A DNA stretch of 64,000 nt from Streptomyces sp. NBC_01431 (GCF_036231355.1 NZ_CP109496.1:4340001-4404000); one strand, 5' to 3'. Shown: positions 44,106-52,731, counted from the stretch's first letter. Translations and numbers: made by a program. The notes: a model not told the origin generated them from the sequence alone.

Positions 44106-45041
44106 TCAGCCCCGCACGGTGGCGCGCATCAGGGTGGGGGCGCCGGACATCCGGAAGTTCACGGATCCCAACGAGCCGCCCACGACGGGGAGTTGACCCT
44201 CGTAGGTGTACGGGCAGACCCCGGCGGGCACCTCGACGCGGCCGAGCAGCTGGTCGGTGACCTTGCGCAGCTTCCCGAGGAACTGGCGGTCGTACGCCTG
44301 GGACAGGGCCCGGCCCGGGAAGAAGCCGTCGAAGTACTCGCCCGTGACGTGCTCCATGGACGGGTCGGTGATCAGCCGCAGCGTGGGCGCCGCGCCCTGG
44401 GCGACGGTGGCCAGCGGCTGGATGCGGCTCTCGCGCACCATGCCGGTGTCCATGAACCCCGCCGGATGCAGGCAGTTGACGGTGACACCGGTGCCGCGCA
44501 GCTCCTCGGCGAGGTCGAAGGTGAAGGCGACCAGGGCGAGCTTGGCGCGCCGATAGGCCACCACACCGCGGTAGTTGTCGTAGAAGGTGGCCTCGGCCGG
44601 GTCGAAGGGCGCCTGGCCCACCGAGCCGATGTTGACGACGCGGGCCGGAGCCGTGCGGGTCAGCAGCCCGAGCAGCGAGCGGGTCAGGGCCACCGGGGCC
44701 AGGTAGTTGACGGCGAAGCGCAGCTCGTGCCCGTCCCGGCTGGTCTGCCTGGTCTCGCCGGGCGGGCCGAAGCCCACCGCGGCGTTGTTGACCAGGACGT
44801 CCAGCCGGGGGGTGACGGCACGGACCTGTTCGGCCAGGTACTCCACCTCGGCGAGCGAGGACAGATCGGCCGTGCACGGGATGGCGAGCGTGCCCAGTTC
44901 CGCGGCGAGTTGGCGGACCCGCTCCGGATCCCGCCCGTGCACCAGCACGCGCCGGCCGCCGGCCACCAGCTCTTGGGCCAGGTGGCGGCCGAGACCGGCG
45001 GTGGCTCCGGTGATCAGAACGGTGGGCGTGTTGTCGGTCAT
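44106..45041 (-). CDS. Short-chain dehydrogenase/reductase
   Basis: This 311-residue SDR has the NADP-binding loop LITGATAGLGRHLAQELVAG, NNAAVGFGPPG, the active-site Ser in NIGSVGQAP and YRRAK as the YxxxK pair, within an extended GVVAYRRAKLALVAFTFDL. The C-terminus is longer than classical SDRs and matches plant-type/retinol-dehydrogenase-like members. ATG at 45041 is chosen because GGAG lies ten bases ahead; an ATG four codons earlier lacks an SD. It would reduce a ketone or oxidise an alcohol on the cluster product. Second gene of the leftward operon. Confidence 0.88.
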   Translation of the reverse strand: MTDNTPTVLITGATAGLGRHLAQELVAGGRRVLVHGRDPERVRQLAAELGTLAIPCTADLSSLAEVEYLAEQVRAVTPRLDVLVNNAAVGFGPPGETRQTSRDGHELRFAVNYLAPVALTRSLLGLLTRTAPARVVNIGSVGQAPFDPAEATFYDNYRGVVAYRRAKLALVAFTFDLAEELRGTGVTVNCLHPAGFMDTGMVRESRIQPLATVAQGAAPTLRLITDPSMEHVTGEYFDGFFPGRALSQAYDRQFLGKLRKVTDQLLGRVEVPAGVCPYTYEGQLPVVGGSLGSVNFRMSGAPTLMRATVRG

Positions 45042-45078
45042 GTCCTGCTCCATCGAAGGGGGACGGGGGCCGGTTGCC

Positions 45079-45471
45079 TCAGTTGCCGCGCGGCGGGTGG
45101 TTGACGTTGGGGATCGAGAAGTTGTTGACGTAGATGTTCGGCCCGTCGATCTTGTTTCGGGCCACCATCTCCAGGAATTCCTGGGCCGGGGCGTTGTTGC
45201 GGTGCTGCTCGTAGGAGGCCTCGTCGGTGAACGTCGCCTGGAACACCACACGCGTCGGGTCGTCCTGGTCGGGAACGATGTGATAGCTGATCGTTCCCTC
45301 TTCGTCGCGGAGCGAGAGGAAGGCCTCGCGCTGGGCCGACTCCAGGAATTCGTCCCGGTGTTCCGCGGCGATGTTCTCGAAACTGGCGACGACGGTCAGG
45401 ATGATTCCGTCGTCGCCTTCCGAGCCGAGCGTGGCGGGTGCGGAAGTGGCGACATCCTGCTGAATGGTCAC
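45079..45471 (-). CDS. Antibiotic biosynthesis monooxygenase (ABM) domain protein
   Basis: This 130-residue dimeric alpha+beta-barrel protein of the ABM superfamily has LTVVASFENIAAEHRDEFLE, EAFLSLRDEEGTISYHIVPD, DPTRVVFQATFTDEASYEQH and FLEMVARNKIDGP. Family members (for example ActVA-Orf6) oxidise polyketides without a cofactor, or act as heme/quinol-handling proteins. The N-terminal 22 residues are a disordered extension. It is the first gene of the leftward biosynthetic operon; the operon promoter must lie in the 238-base region 45472-45709 that it shares with the divergent oxidoreductase. No clear operator was seen there beyond AT-rich stretches near 45546-45600. Confidence 0.85.
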   Translation of the reverse strand: MTIQQDVATSAPATLGSEGDDGIILTVVASFENIAAEHRDEFLESAQREAFLSLRDEEGTISYHIVPDQDDPTRVVFQATFTDEASYEQHRNNAPAQEFLEMVARNKIDGPNIYVNNFSIPNVNHPPRGN

Positions 45472-45709
45472 GGGTTTTCTCCCTGAACTCCGGTGTGGCC
45501 TCGAAGTGTTGCGGCCTGACGTGATCCGACATTAGTGAGCGGTCGGCCGGAATTGAATTCCCCCATGGGTCTGCGGCCGGGTTTCAAAAGTTGTACGTGG
45601 CTACCCCGTCGGAATAGTTCGGGCTTCTCCTGTGGTGCGGAACGGGAAGGATGGCAGCCGTAGGACTCCCGGAGAGCCCGGAAGTCCCGGACATGACGGG
45701 AGAATTCGT

Positions 45710-46642
45710 ATGCGAGCGATCGTCCAGCAGGCCTTCGGCGGCCCCGGGGTCCTGACCATGGGGGAGGCCGAGCGGCCGACGCCCCTGCCCACCGAGATCC
45801 TGGTGCGGGTCAAGGCGATCGGGGTCAACCCGGTCGAGGCGATCATCCGCAGCGGCGCGTTCCCGCTGCACGGGCAGCCGCCCTTCATCCTGGGCTGGGA
45901 CGTCTCGGGCGTCGTGGAGCACGTGGTGCCGGGCACCTCCCGCTTCAAGGAGGGCGACGAGGTGTTCGGCATGCCGCTGTTCCCGCGCGCGGCCGGCGCC
46001 TACGCCGAGTACGTCGCGGCTCCCTCGCGGCACTTCGCCCGCAAGCCCGCCGCGCTGAGCCACGCGCAGGCCGCCGCGATCCCGCTGGCCGGGCTCACGG
46101 CCTGGCAGAGCCTGGTGGAGGTGGCCCAAGTCGGGCCTGGGCAGCGGGTGTTGATCCACGCGGGCGGCGGGGGAGTGGGCCATCTGGCGATCCAGATCGC
46201 GAAGGCCCACGGCGCGTACGTGATCACCACGGCGAGCGCGCCCAAGCACGACTTCCTGCGCGGGCTCGGCGCGGACGAGGTGATCGACTACCGGGCGGTC
46301 GACTTCGAGGACGCGGTCTCCGGCGTCGACACGGTCCTGGAGCTGATCGGCGGCGACTATGCGGACCGCTCCCTGCGCACGCTGCGCCCCGGCGGCCTCC
46401 TGGTCACCGCGATCGCCCGCTCGGACACCGCCCTCGCCGCCCGCACCCGTGAGGCGGGCTTCCGCTTCGCGGGGGTGTCGGTGGAGCCGGACTACGTGGG
46501 CCTGGAGGCAATGGCCGCCCTGGCGGACAAGGGCCTGCTGCACCCCCACGTGCACAAGACCCTGCCCCTGACAGAGGCCCCCAAGGCCCACGAACTGATC
46601 GAGTCGGGCCACGTCACAGGAAAGGTAATCCTGGAACCGTAA
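45710..46642 (+). CDS. NADPH:quinone oxidoreductase-like (MDR family)
   Basis: This 310-residue zinc-independent medium-chain reductase has MRAIVQQAFGGPGVLTMGEA, KAIGVNPVEAIIRSGAF, ILGWDVSGVVEHV, the Rossmann loop VLIHAGGGGVGHLAIQIAK and a C-terminal EAPKAHELIESGHVTGKVIL. No Zn-binding Cys/His set is present. It would reduce an enone or quinone with NADPH. ATG 45710 follows GGGAG. Divergent from the main operon. A paralogue with the same N-terminal layout lies at 52807-53733. Confidence 0.9.
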   Translation: MRAIVQQAFGGPGVLTMGEAERPTPLPTEILVRVKAIGVNPVEAIIRSGAFPLHGQPPFILGWDVSGVVEHVVPGTSRFKEGDEVFGMPLFPRAAGAYAEYVAAPSRHFARKPAALSHAQAAAIPLAGLTAWQSLVEVAQVGPGQRVLIHAGGGGVGHLAIQIAKAHGAYVITTASAPKHDFLRGLGADEVIDYRAVDFEDAVSGVDTVLELIGGDYADRSLRTLRPGGLLVTAIARSDTALAARTREAGFRFAGVSVEPDYVGLEAMAALADKGLLHPHVHKTLPLTEAPKAHELIESGHVTGKVILEP

Positions 46643-46674
46643 CCCCCGAACCGCCCCGACCCCGGTCGGCTGAA

Positions 46675-46859
46675 GGGGCGCGGGGAACTGCGCGTGAAAC
46701 CACGCACGGTGGGCGGTCGAGAGACGGGGTGGTGGGGCTCAGCTGCCGGACCGGCCCACCCCGCCCAGCCAGGGGCGCGGGGAACTGCGCGCCAAGCCAC
46801 GCACGGGCCGCGGGCAAGAGACGGGCCGAGCCCGTCGAAGGGGCGCGGGGAACTGCGCG
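46675..46859. repeat. REP-like intergenic repeat cluster 3 (three inverted copies)
   Basis: GGGGCGCGGGGAACTGCGCG, the reverse complement of the motif in clusters 1 and 2, is at 46675-46694, 46772-46791 and 46840-46859. The second and third are 68 bases apart. It fills most of the 296-base gap between the oxidoreductase stop and the LysR stop, where no gene is seen. Confidence 0.85.
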
Positions 46860-46938
46860 AGAGGCCACGACGACCCGCGGCCGAGCCGCAGAGGCAAGGG
46901 CGCCCGCGACCCCACCCCGCCCCGCGGAACACCCGTGC

Positions 46939-47826
46939 CTACGCCGGCGCAAGGGGCCGGGCCCCCACCCACCCCACCCCCTCCGCCACGCGAACAAACG
47001 CTGAGGTCAGCTCCGAGCGATCCCCCGCCGCCCGCGCCAGGCAGATCTCCTGCGGGGGCAGCCCGAGCAACGGCACGTAGCGCACCCCGGGCCGCGTGTA
47101 GAAGGCGGCGGCGGACTGCGGCAGCAGGGTCAGTCCGCCGCCGCGAGCCACCAGCTCCAGCTCCTCCTCCACCGGCCCCGCCCCCCACGCCGCCCGCACC
47201 AGCGACGCCGCCCCGCGCACCACGGCCGGCGCGCTGCCCGCCCGGCGCAGCAGGGGTTCGCCGTCCAGGTCCGCGCCGGTGAGCGCCGCGGCCCCGGCGA
47301 GCCGGTGGCCCGCCGGAAGCGCCGCCACCAGGTCCTCGCTGCCCAGCGGCGTGAGCACGATGCCCTCCCGCGGCACCGGCGCACGTACGAAAGCCACCTC
47401 CACCGCGCCCCGCAGCACGGCCTCCGCCTCGGTCCGCGCGGCCAGCTGGCGCACGTCCACGGTCACCCCGGGCCGGCGCGCGGCGAACTCGGCGGTGATC
47501 GCGGCCACCGTCATGCCCCAGCCGAAGCCGACCGTGAGGTGCGTTTCCCCGCCCGCCGCCCGGTACATGCGGTGCCGGGCCGCCTGCGCCGAAGAGAGCA
47601 GACCGCGGGCGTCGTCGAGAAACTGCCGCCCCGCCGCCGTGAGGGCCACCGAACGCCGGTTCCTGGCGAGCAGTTCGAGCCCGATGTCCTGTTCCAGGGA
47701 GCGAATCTGCCGGCTCAGTACGGGCTGCGCGATATGCAGTTCCTCGGCCGCCCTCCCGAAATGCAGCAGATCGGCCACGGCCACGAAGTAGCGCACTTTG
47801 CGGAGATCGAGATCCATCGTATTCAC
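46939..47826 (-). CDS. LysR-family transcriptional regulator
   Basis: The 295-residue LTTR has an N-terminal winged helix-turn-helix (LRKVRYFVAVADLLHFGRAA, LHIAQPVLSRQIRSLEQDIG) and a C-terminal periplasmic-binding-like effector domain from about residue 90. GTG at 47826 is preferred because GAGAGG lies five bases ahead; ATG 47817 is possible. Divergent from the SDR gene at 47952, the usual target arrangement. The 125-base divergent region contains two GGTAT-type half-sites near 47847 and 47870, but I cannot define a certain T-N11-A box. LTTRs with this plan respond to a pathway intermediate. Confidence 0.9.
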   Translation of the reverse strand: MNTMDLDLRKVRYFVAVADLLHFGRAAEELHIAQPVLSRQIRSLEQDIGLELLARNRRSVALTAAGRQFLDDARGLLSSAQAARHRMYRAAGGETHLTVGFGWGMTVAAITAEFAARRPGVTVDVRQLAARTEAEAVLRGAVEVAFVRAPVPREGIVLTPLGSEDLVAALPAGHRLAGAAALTGADLDGEPLLRRAGSAPAVVRGAASLVRAAWGAGPVEEELELVARGGGLTLLPQSAAAFYTRPGVRYVPLLGLPPQEICLARAAGDRSELTSAFVRVAEGVGWVGARPLAPA

Positions 47827-47951
47827 CGGCCCTCTCTTGCGGTTTGGGTATCACAGGAATCAATTTAGGTATTGGACGGCCGAGTTGATTTCCGGGCACT
47901 GTTGGCACAGCAGAAATTCGACTCGCCGAACACAATCGGAAAGGTACGGAA

Positions 47952-48668
47952 ATGAGCCTTGCAGGAAAGCGTGTGGTGCTTCTCGGCGGCAGCTCGGGAA
48001 TCGGGTTCTCGGTCGCCGAACTGGCCGCCGCGGAAGGCGCGCAGGTGGTCATCGCTTCCAGCAGCCAGGACAAGGTGGACCGGGCCCTCAAGCGCCTGCC
48101 GGACGACGCCCAGGGTTTCCGCCTGAACGTCACGGACGAGGACGAGGTACGCCAGTTCTTCGCGGAGCTCGGCGAGTTCGACCACCTCGTCTACACGGCG
48201 GGCGACCCGCTCCAGATCAAGTCCTTCGACGAGACGGACGTGGCGCAGGCCCAGGAGTTCTTCAAGGTCCGCTACTGGGGCGCGTTCACCGCGGCCCGGC
48301 ACGGCGCCGCCCACATCCGCAAGGGCGGTTCCATCGTGCTGAGTTCGGGCAGCGCCGGCGCCCGCCCCGCCAAGGGCTGGATGGTCGCCGCCTCCATCAC
48401 CAGCGCTTCCGAGGCGCTCGGCCGCGCCCTCGCGGTGGAGCTCGGCCCGATCCGGGTGAACGTGGTCCGCCCCGGGCCGACCCGTACCGAGCTGTGGGAC
48501 GGCAGCGTCCCGGAGCCGGAGGAGCTCTACCAGGCGCTCGGCGACAAGCTGCTCGTCGGCCGCGTCGGCCAGGTCTCCGAGGTCGCGCAGACCTACGTCT
48601 ACCTGATGAACAACGGCTTCAGCACGGGCTCCGTCGTCACGGTCGACGGCGGCCACTTCCTGTCCTGA
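47952..48668 (+). CDS. SDR-family protein lacking the YxxxK motif
   Basis: This 238-residue SDR has the cofactor loop LLGGSSGIGFSVAELAAAEG, VYTAGDPLQIK, active-site Ser region VLSSGSAGARPAKGW and a normal C-terminal PIRVNVVRPGPTRTELWD. At the position of the catalytic Tyr-x-x-x-Lys it reads WMVAASITSASEAL, so both catalytic residues are replaced. Such divergent SDRs exist as a recognised subgroup and are not necessarily inactive. ATG at 47952 follows AAAGG. It is the first gene of a rightward set and divergent from lysR. Confidence 0.85.
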   Translation: MSLAGKRVVLLGGSSGIGFSVAELAAAEGAQVVIASSSQDKVDRALKRLPDDAQGFRLNVTDEDEVRQFFAELGEFDHLVYTAGDPLQIKSFDETDVAQAQEFFKVRYWGAFTAARHGAAHIRKGGSIVLSSGSAGARPAKGWMVAASITSASEALGRALAVELGPIRVNVVRPGPTRTELWDGSVPEPEELYQALGDKLLVGRVGQVSEVAQTYVYLMNNGFSTGSVVTVDGGHFLS

Positions 48669-48745
48669 CGCCCGTTCCCCCAGATTCCGGCGGCGGCCAA
48701 TCCCCCGGGCCGCCGCCGGCCCCCGTAGAGGAGACGCATTCCCCG

Positions 48746-49285
48746 ATGCGCATCGAACTGGACCACGGGCCGGACGGAGAGCCCGGCTTCCTGGCCGTGA
48801 CGGAGTCCATCGAGTGCCTGCTGGACGGCACCCGGCTGCTGTCCATGGCGACCGTCGGCGACGACGGAGCGCCCTGGTCGCACAACGCCTACTTCGCATA
48901 TGACTCGGACCTCCATCTGTACTGCCTGACGCGGCCCGCCTCGGGGCACGTCAGGAACCTGGTGAACAGTGCGGGCCGGGTGTCGGTGACCGTCGCCGAC
49001 ACCGGCCAGCCGGGCATCCCCGGCACCCGGCAGGGCCTCCAGCTCCAGGGCCACTGCGAACTGGCCCACGGCTCTCAACTGGCTCTCGGCATCGAGGAGT
49101 TCGCGGCCCGCTATCCGGCCTTCGCCGCGGCTGTCCGCGACGCCGCGCGGCCCGATCCCTCCGGACGGGCCCTGCGGCTCTTCGTGTTCACGGCCGAGGA
49201 GTTCAAGGTCTTCGACGAGCGCGCCTTCGGCCTGGACACCTGGCTCACCGGACGCATCCGCCGGACCGCGCCGGCCGCCGTCTGA
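48746..49285 (+). CDS. Pyridoxamine 5'-phosphate oxidase-fold (FMN-binding) protein
   Basis: This 179-residue split-barrel flavin-binding protein has LLDGTRLLSMATVGDDGAPWSHNAYFAYDSDLHLYCLT, which is the PNPOx-like flavin/substrate strand pattern, and LQLQGHCELAH later. These proteins bind FMN or F420 and reduce small molecules; true PNP oxidase activity is unlikely because the pyridoxal-binding C-terminal motif is not evident. ATG 48746 follows AGAGGAGA. It is part of the rightward gene set after the SDR. Confidence 0.83.
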   Translation: MRIELDHGPDGEPGFLAVTESIECLLDGTRLLSMATVGDDGAPWSHNAYFAYDSDLHLYCLTRPASGHVRNLVNSAGRVSVTVADTGQPGIPGTRQGLQLQGHCELAHGSQLALGIEEFAARYPAFAAAVRDAARPDPSGRALRLFVFTAEEFKVFDERAFGLDTWLTGRIRRTAPAAV

Positions 49286-49329
49286 CATCTGCTGCGCCCG
49301 TACAACGCTATGCACCGCGCGGCCCGCCG

Positions 49330-49359
49330 GGTATTCCGATTGCGTGACACCGGAATACC
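49330..49359. promoter_or_regulatory. Inverted repeat upstream of the CMD gene
   Basis: Perfect 9-bp arms GGTATTCCG and CGGAATACC with a 12-base spacer lie 53 bases before the CMD-family gene. The inner TTCCG-N12-CGGAA looks like a LysR-type dyad with T-N11-A, so the cluster's LysR regulator could bind here. Confidence 0.6.
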
Positions 49360-49411
49360 TCCGGCGGCGTGCCCCGGTGCGCCCTAAGAGGTATTTCCCA
49401 GGAGGTTCACC

Positions 49412-49807
49412 ATGTCCGTCGACGCCCCTTCCGCCCTCGCCCCGCGCACCGGTGAGGAGGTGTTCCGCGCGCTGGCCGCCCCGGGCGACCGCACGCCGTG
49501 GGAGTCCATCGGCGACCTCGCGCCGGGCCTCGGCGCGCACATCCAGCACGGCCTCGGTGCCCTGGTCGGCGACGCGGGCCTGGACCTGCGCACCCGTGAA
49601 CTGGCCACCGTGTGCATGCTCGCGGCGCTCGGCGACAGCGCCCCCCAGCTGGCCTTCCACACCGCGGGCGCGCTGCGCGCCGGCGCCACGAAGGGCGAGG
49701 TCGTCCAGGCGGTCGCGCAGGTCGCGCTGTACGCGGGCATCCCCCGCACCCTGAACGCGCTGGCCACCGTCCGGCCGGTCCTCGACGCCCACCCCGACGC
49801 CGGCTAG
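49412..49807 (+). CDS. Carboxymuconolactone decarboxylase (CMD)-family protein
   Basis: The 131-residue all-helical protein has LDLRTRELATVCMLAALGDS, then FHTAGALRAGATKGEVVQAV and VALYAGIPRTLNALATV, which is the CMD core. The histidine in FHTAGAL is the conserved family residue. The CxxC of peroxidatic AhpD is absent, so this is CMD-like rather than a peroxidase. Members act in lactone/ring chemistry or as alkyl hydroperoxidase relatives. ATG 49412 follows CAGGAGG. A 9-bp-arm inverted repeat upstream suggests its own regulation. Confidence 0.88.
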   Translation: MSVDAPSALAPRTGEEVFRALAAPGDRTPWESIGDLAPGLGAHIQHGLGALVGDAGLDLRTRELATVCMLAALGDSAPQLAFHTAGALRAGATKGEVVQAVAQVALYAGIPRTLNALATVRPVLDAHPDAG

Positions 49808-49975
49808 GCCCCACAACTCCCGTGTGCCGTACCACTTTTGACACACCCCTACGCGCCCAAAGCGGAATTCCCGGGGTGCGGCGGGGCCACTAGCGTCAAA
49901 AGGGCGCCGGGACATGCAACTGCACTTACGTAAGGCAATGCGCCTGGAGAAAAAAGAAAGCAGGAATTGATCGCC

Positions 49976-51175
49976 GTGACCACGTCCGTCGCGCCACCCA
50001 GCAGAGACAGACTTCCCTCGCTCACCGGTCTGCGCACCATCGCGGCCCTGATGGTCTTCTCGTTCCACATCTACGCCGTGGCCATCTTCGCCTCGCCCAC
50101 CGTCAACAAGTGGATGTCGCACTCGGCGAGCCAGGGCGGCGTCGGGGTGACCTTCTTCTTCATCCTCAGCGGCTTCCTGCTCACCTGGACCGCCCGCAAG
50201 GACGACCCGGCCCGCAAGTTCTGGCGCCGCCGGGCCGTGAAGATCATCCCCAACCACCTGGTGACGTGGGTCCTCGCGTTCGTCTTCCTGTCGCTGAGCG
50301 GCCTCACCCTCACCGGCTCGTTCGGCGGCATCGGGCTCGACTCGCTGCCGAACCTGTTCATGATCCAGGACTGGTTCCCGCGGGCCGGGGTGTTCTTCAG
50401 CATGAACATCCCGAGCTGGTCGCTGGGTTGTGAGGCGTTCTTCTACCTCCTGTTCCCGGTCACCCTGTGGGCCGTACGCCGTGTCCGCCCCCAACTCCTG
50501 TGGCCGACGGCCGTGTTGCTCGTCGGGCTCGTCTGGCTGATGCCGGTGCTCGCCAACACGTTCTTCCACGGCGGACCGCTGGTGCCGGGCCTGCCGGTGT
50601 CCGAGGACCGCATGTGGTTCGTCTACACCCTGCCGCCGGTGCGGATGCTGGAGTTCGTGCTCGGCATCGTCCTCGCGCTCATCGTTGAGTCCGGCCGCTG
50701 GCCGCGCATCGGCCTGTGGCCCGCGACCGCCCTCGCGCTGGCCGGGTACATCGGCTCCTCGTACCTGCCCTACCTGTTCGGCCTGGTCGCCGGCGCCGTC
50801 ATCCCGCTCGCCCTGCTGATCCCCACGGTCGCCGTGGCCGACCTCCAGGGCAAGTCCTCGCCGTGGCGCGGGAAGACCATGGTGTGGCTGGGCAACGTGT
50901 CCTTCGCCTTCTACATGGTCCACCAGCTGGTGATCCGCTGGGTGCACTACGCGCTCGGCGCCACCCGCTCCTGGGACACCCCCCAGGCCATCGCCGTCAC
51001 CGCGCTGATCCTCGCGATCTCGCTGCTCGCGGCGACGGTCCTGTACTACGCCGTCGAGATGCCGCTGGTCCGGCTGCTCAGCCGGTCCCGCCGCACGGCC
51101 CCCGCCGCACCGCTCACTGCCGCTCCCGCACCAGAGGCGGAGGTGGCAAGCCGCTCGCTCACCCTCCAGCGATGA
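49976..51175 (+). CDS. Membrane acyltransferase, acyltransferase 3 family
   Basis: This 399-residue integral membrane protein has about ten helices. It has SLTGLRTIAALMVFSFHIYA with the conserved His of motif 1, GGVGVTFFFILSGFLLTW and a Arg-rich KFWRRRAVKIIPNHL loop, then SWSLGCEAFFYLLFP and a late FAFYMVHQLVIRW. Family enzymes O-acylate sugars, lipids or macrolides, usually at the membrane. In the cluster it may acylate the product or its sugar-like part. GTG 49976 is chosen (AGGAA ten bases before) over a TTG at 49967 that is too near the SD. The 168-base leader has a CTTACGTAAG palindrome (49925-49934) and CTTTTGAC / GTCAAAAG arms. Confidence 0.87.
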   Translation: MTTSVAPPSRDRLPSLTGLRTIAALMVFSFHIYAVAIFASPTVNKWMSHSASQGGVGVTFFFILSGFLLTWTARKDDPARKFWRRRAVKIIPNHLVTWVLAFVFLSLSGLTLTGSFGGIGLDSLPNLFMIQDWFPRAGVFFSMNIPSWSLGCEAFFYLLFPVTLWAVRRVRPQLLWPTAVLLVGLVWLMPVLANTFFHGGPLVPGLPVSEDRMWFVYTLPPVRMLEFVLGIVLALIVESGRWPRIGLWPATALALAGYIGSSYLPYLFGLVAGAVIPLALLIPTVAVADLQGKSSPWRGKTMVWLGNVSFAFYMVHQLVIRWVHYALGATRSWDTPQAIAVTALILAISLLAATVLYYAVEMPLVRLLSRSRRTAPAAPLTAAPAPEAEVASRSLTLQR

Positions 51176-51221
51176 CTCCCCCCACTGCCATCACCGCACC
51201 CAGCCCCGCGTAGGAGTTCCC

Positions 51222-52688
51222 ATGTCCGCAACCGTCAGTGAAACCCCGACCATCGCCTCGGTGGCCGATCCGCCGCAGCTGCGCATGACGTCCCGTCAGC
51301 GCCTCATCCTGGTCCTGCTCCTCGGCTCGCAGTTCATGCTCGCCGCCGACTTCTCGATCCTGAACGTCGCGCTGCCGGACATCGGCACCGGCCTCGGCTT
51401 CTCGATCGGCTCGCTCCAGTGGGTGACCACCGCGTTCGCGCTGGCCGCCGCCGGATTCACGCTGCTCTTCGGCCGCGTCGCCGACCTGTTCGGCCGCCGC
51501 AGGCTGTTCCTGATCGGCATGGGCATGCTGACGCTCGCCTCGCTGGTCGGCGGTCTCGCCACCTCGCCCGAGATGCTGCTCATCGGCCGCGTCGCGCAGG
51601 GTCTGGCCACCGCCATCGTCACCCCCGCCGCGCTCTCGCTGCTCACCACGACCTTCTCCGAGGGCCCGCTGCGCGCGAAGGCGCTGGGCCTCAACGGTGC
51701 GATGCTGTCGGCCGGTTTCATCACCGGCGCGGTCCTCGGCGGTGTCCTCACCGACCTGCTGAGCTGGCGCGCGACCTTCTTCATCAACGTGCCGGTCGGC
51801 GCCGCCGTGTTCTTCATCGGCCTGTCCGTCATCCAGGAGAGCCGCGCCGAGCGCACCGCCAAGCTCGACGTCCCCGGCGCCATCACGGTCTCCGGCGGTC
51901 TGCTCGCCCTGGTGTACGGCATCAGCACCGCCCAGGAGAAGGGCTGGACCAGCGCCGCGACGCTCATCCCGCTGCTCGCCGGCATCGTCCTGCTCGGCGT
52001 GTTCTGGGCCATCGAGCTGCGCACCCCCGAGCCGCTGGTCTCGGTCCGGGTGGTCAAGCGCCGCACGGTGCGCTGGGGCAACCTCGGCGGCTTCGTCAGC
52101 TTCACCATGGCAAGCAGCCTGACCTTCCTGATGACGCTCTACCTCCAGCGCGTCCTTGGCTACTCCCCGCTGGTCACCGGCCTGACCTTCGGCCTGCTCG
52201 GTGCCGCGGCGTTCGTCGGCGGCACCGTCGCCCCGCGCCTCATCGGCAAGGTGGGCGGCCCCGGCGGTCTGGTCGTGGGCCTCGCCGTCCAGGCGTCGGC
52301 GAGCTTCCTGCTGTTCTTCGTCGGTGACACCAAGAGCTGGATCACCCTGGTCCTGGTCGGTACCGCGATCTCCGGCTACGGCCACATCACCGCCGTGGTC
52401 TCGTACATGGTGACCGCGACCTCGGGTCTGCCGGACGAGGAACAGGGCCTGGCGACCGGTCTGACCACCCTGACCCAGCAGGTCGGCCTGACCCTGGGCG
52501 TCCCGGTCCTGAGCACCATCGCCACCGCCCAGGCCGGCCGGCCGCACCCCGGGCAGAGCGACGCGCAGGCGGTCCTCGACGGCGTACGTACCGCGACGCT
52601 CGTCAACGGCGGCGTGCTGCTCGCCGGCATGGTCCTGCTCGCCGTGTTCTTCCTGCCCAAGGCGCGCCGCGCCGAGGTCACCGCGTAA
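51222..52688 (+). CDS. MFS exporter, DHA2 family (cluster-situated)
   Basis: This 488-residue, 14-helix antiporter has FMLAADFSILNVALPDIGTG (helix 1), motif A LFGRVADLFGRRRLFLIG, GRVAQGLATAIVTPAALSLL and motif C GFITGAVLGGVLTD. It is the likely exporter and self-resistance pump for the cluster product. ATG at 51222 follows TAGGAG. A strong terminator follows 43 bases after the stop. It resembles but is not identical to the core pump at 19.4 kb. Confidence 0.93.
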   Translation: MSATVSETPTIASVADPPQLRMTSRQRLILVLLLGSQFMLAADFSILNVALPDIGTGLGFSIGSLQWVTTAFALAAAGFTLLFGRVADLFGRRRLFLIGMGMLTLASLVGGLATSPEMLLIGRVAQGLATAIVTPAALSLLTTTFSEGPLRAKALGLNGAMLSAGFITGAVLGGVLTDLLSWRATFFINVPVGAAVFFIGLSVIQESRAERTAKLDVPGAITVSGGLLALVYGISTAQEKGWTSAATLIPLLAGIVLLGVFWAIELRTPEPLVSVRVVKRRTVRWGNLGGFVSFTMASSLTFLMTLYLQRVLGYSPLVTGLTFGLLGAAAFVGGTVAPRLIGKVGGPGGLVVGLAVQASASFLLFFVGDTKSWITLVLVGTAISGYGHITAVVSYMVTATSGLPDEEQGLATGLTTLTQQVGLTLGVPVLSTIATAQAGRPHPGQSDAQAVLDGVRTATLVNGGVLLAGMVLLAVFFLPKARRAEVTA

Positions 52689-52731
52689 CTCCTCCCACGG
52701 TGCCGGGCCGCCCCGAGCCCGCGCCCCTCAC

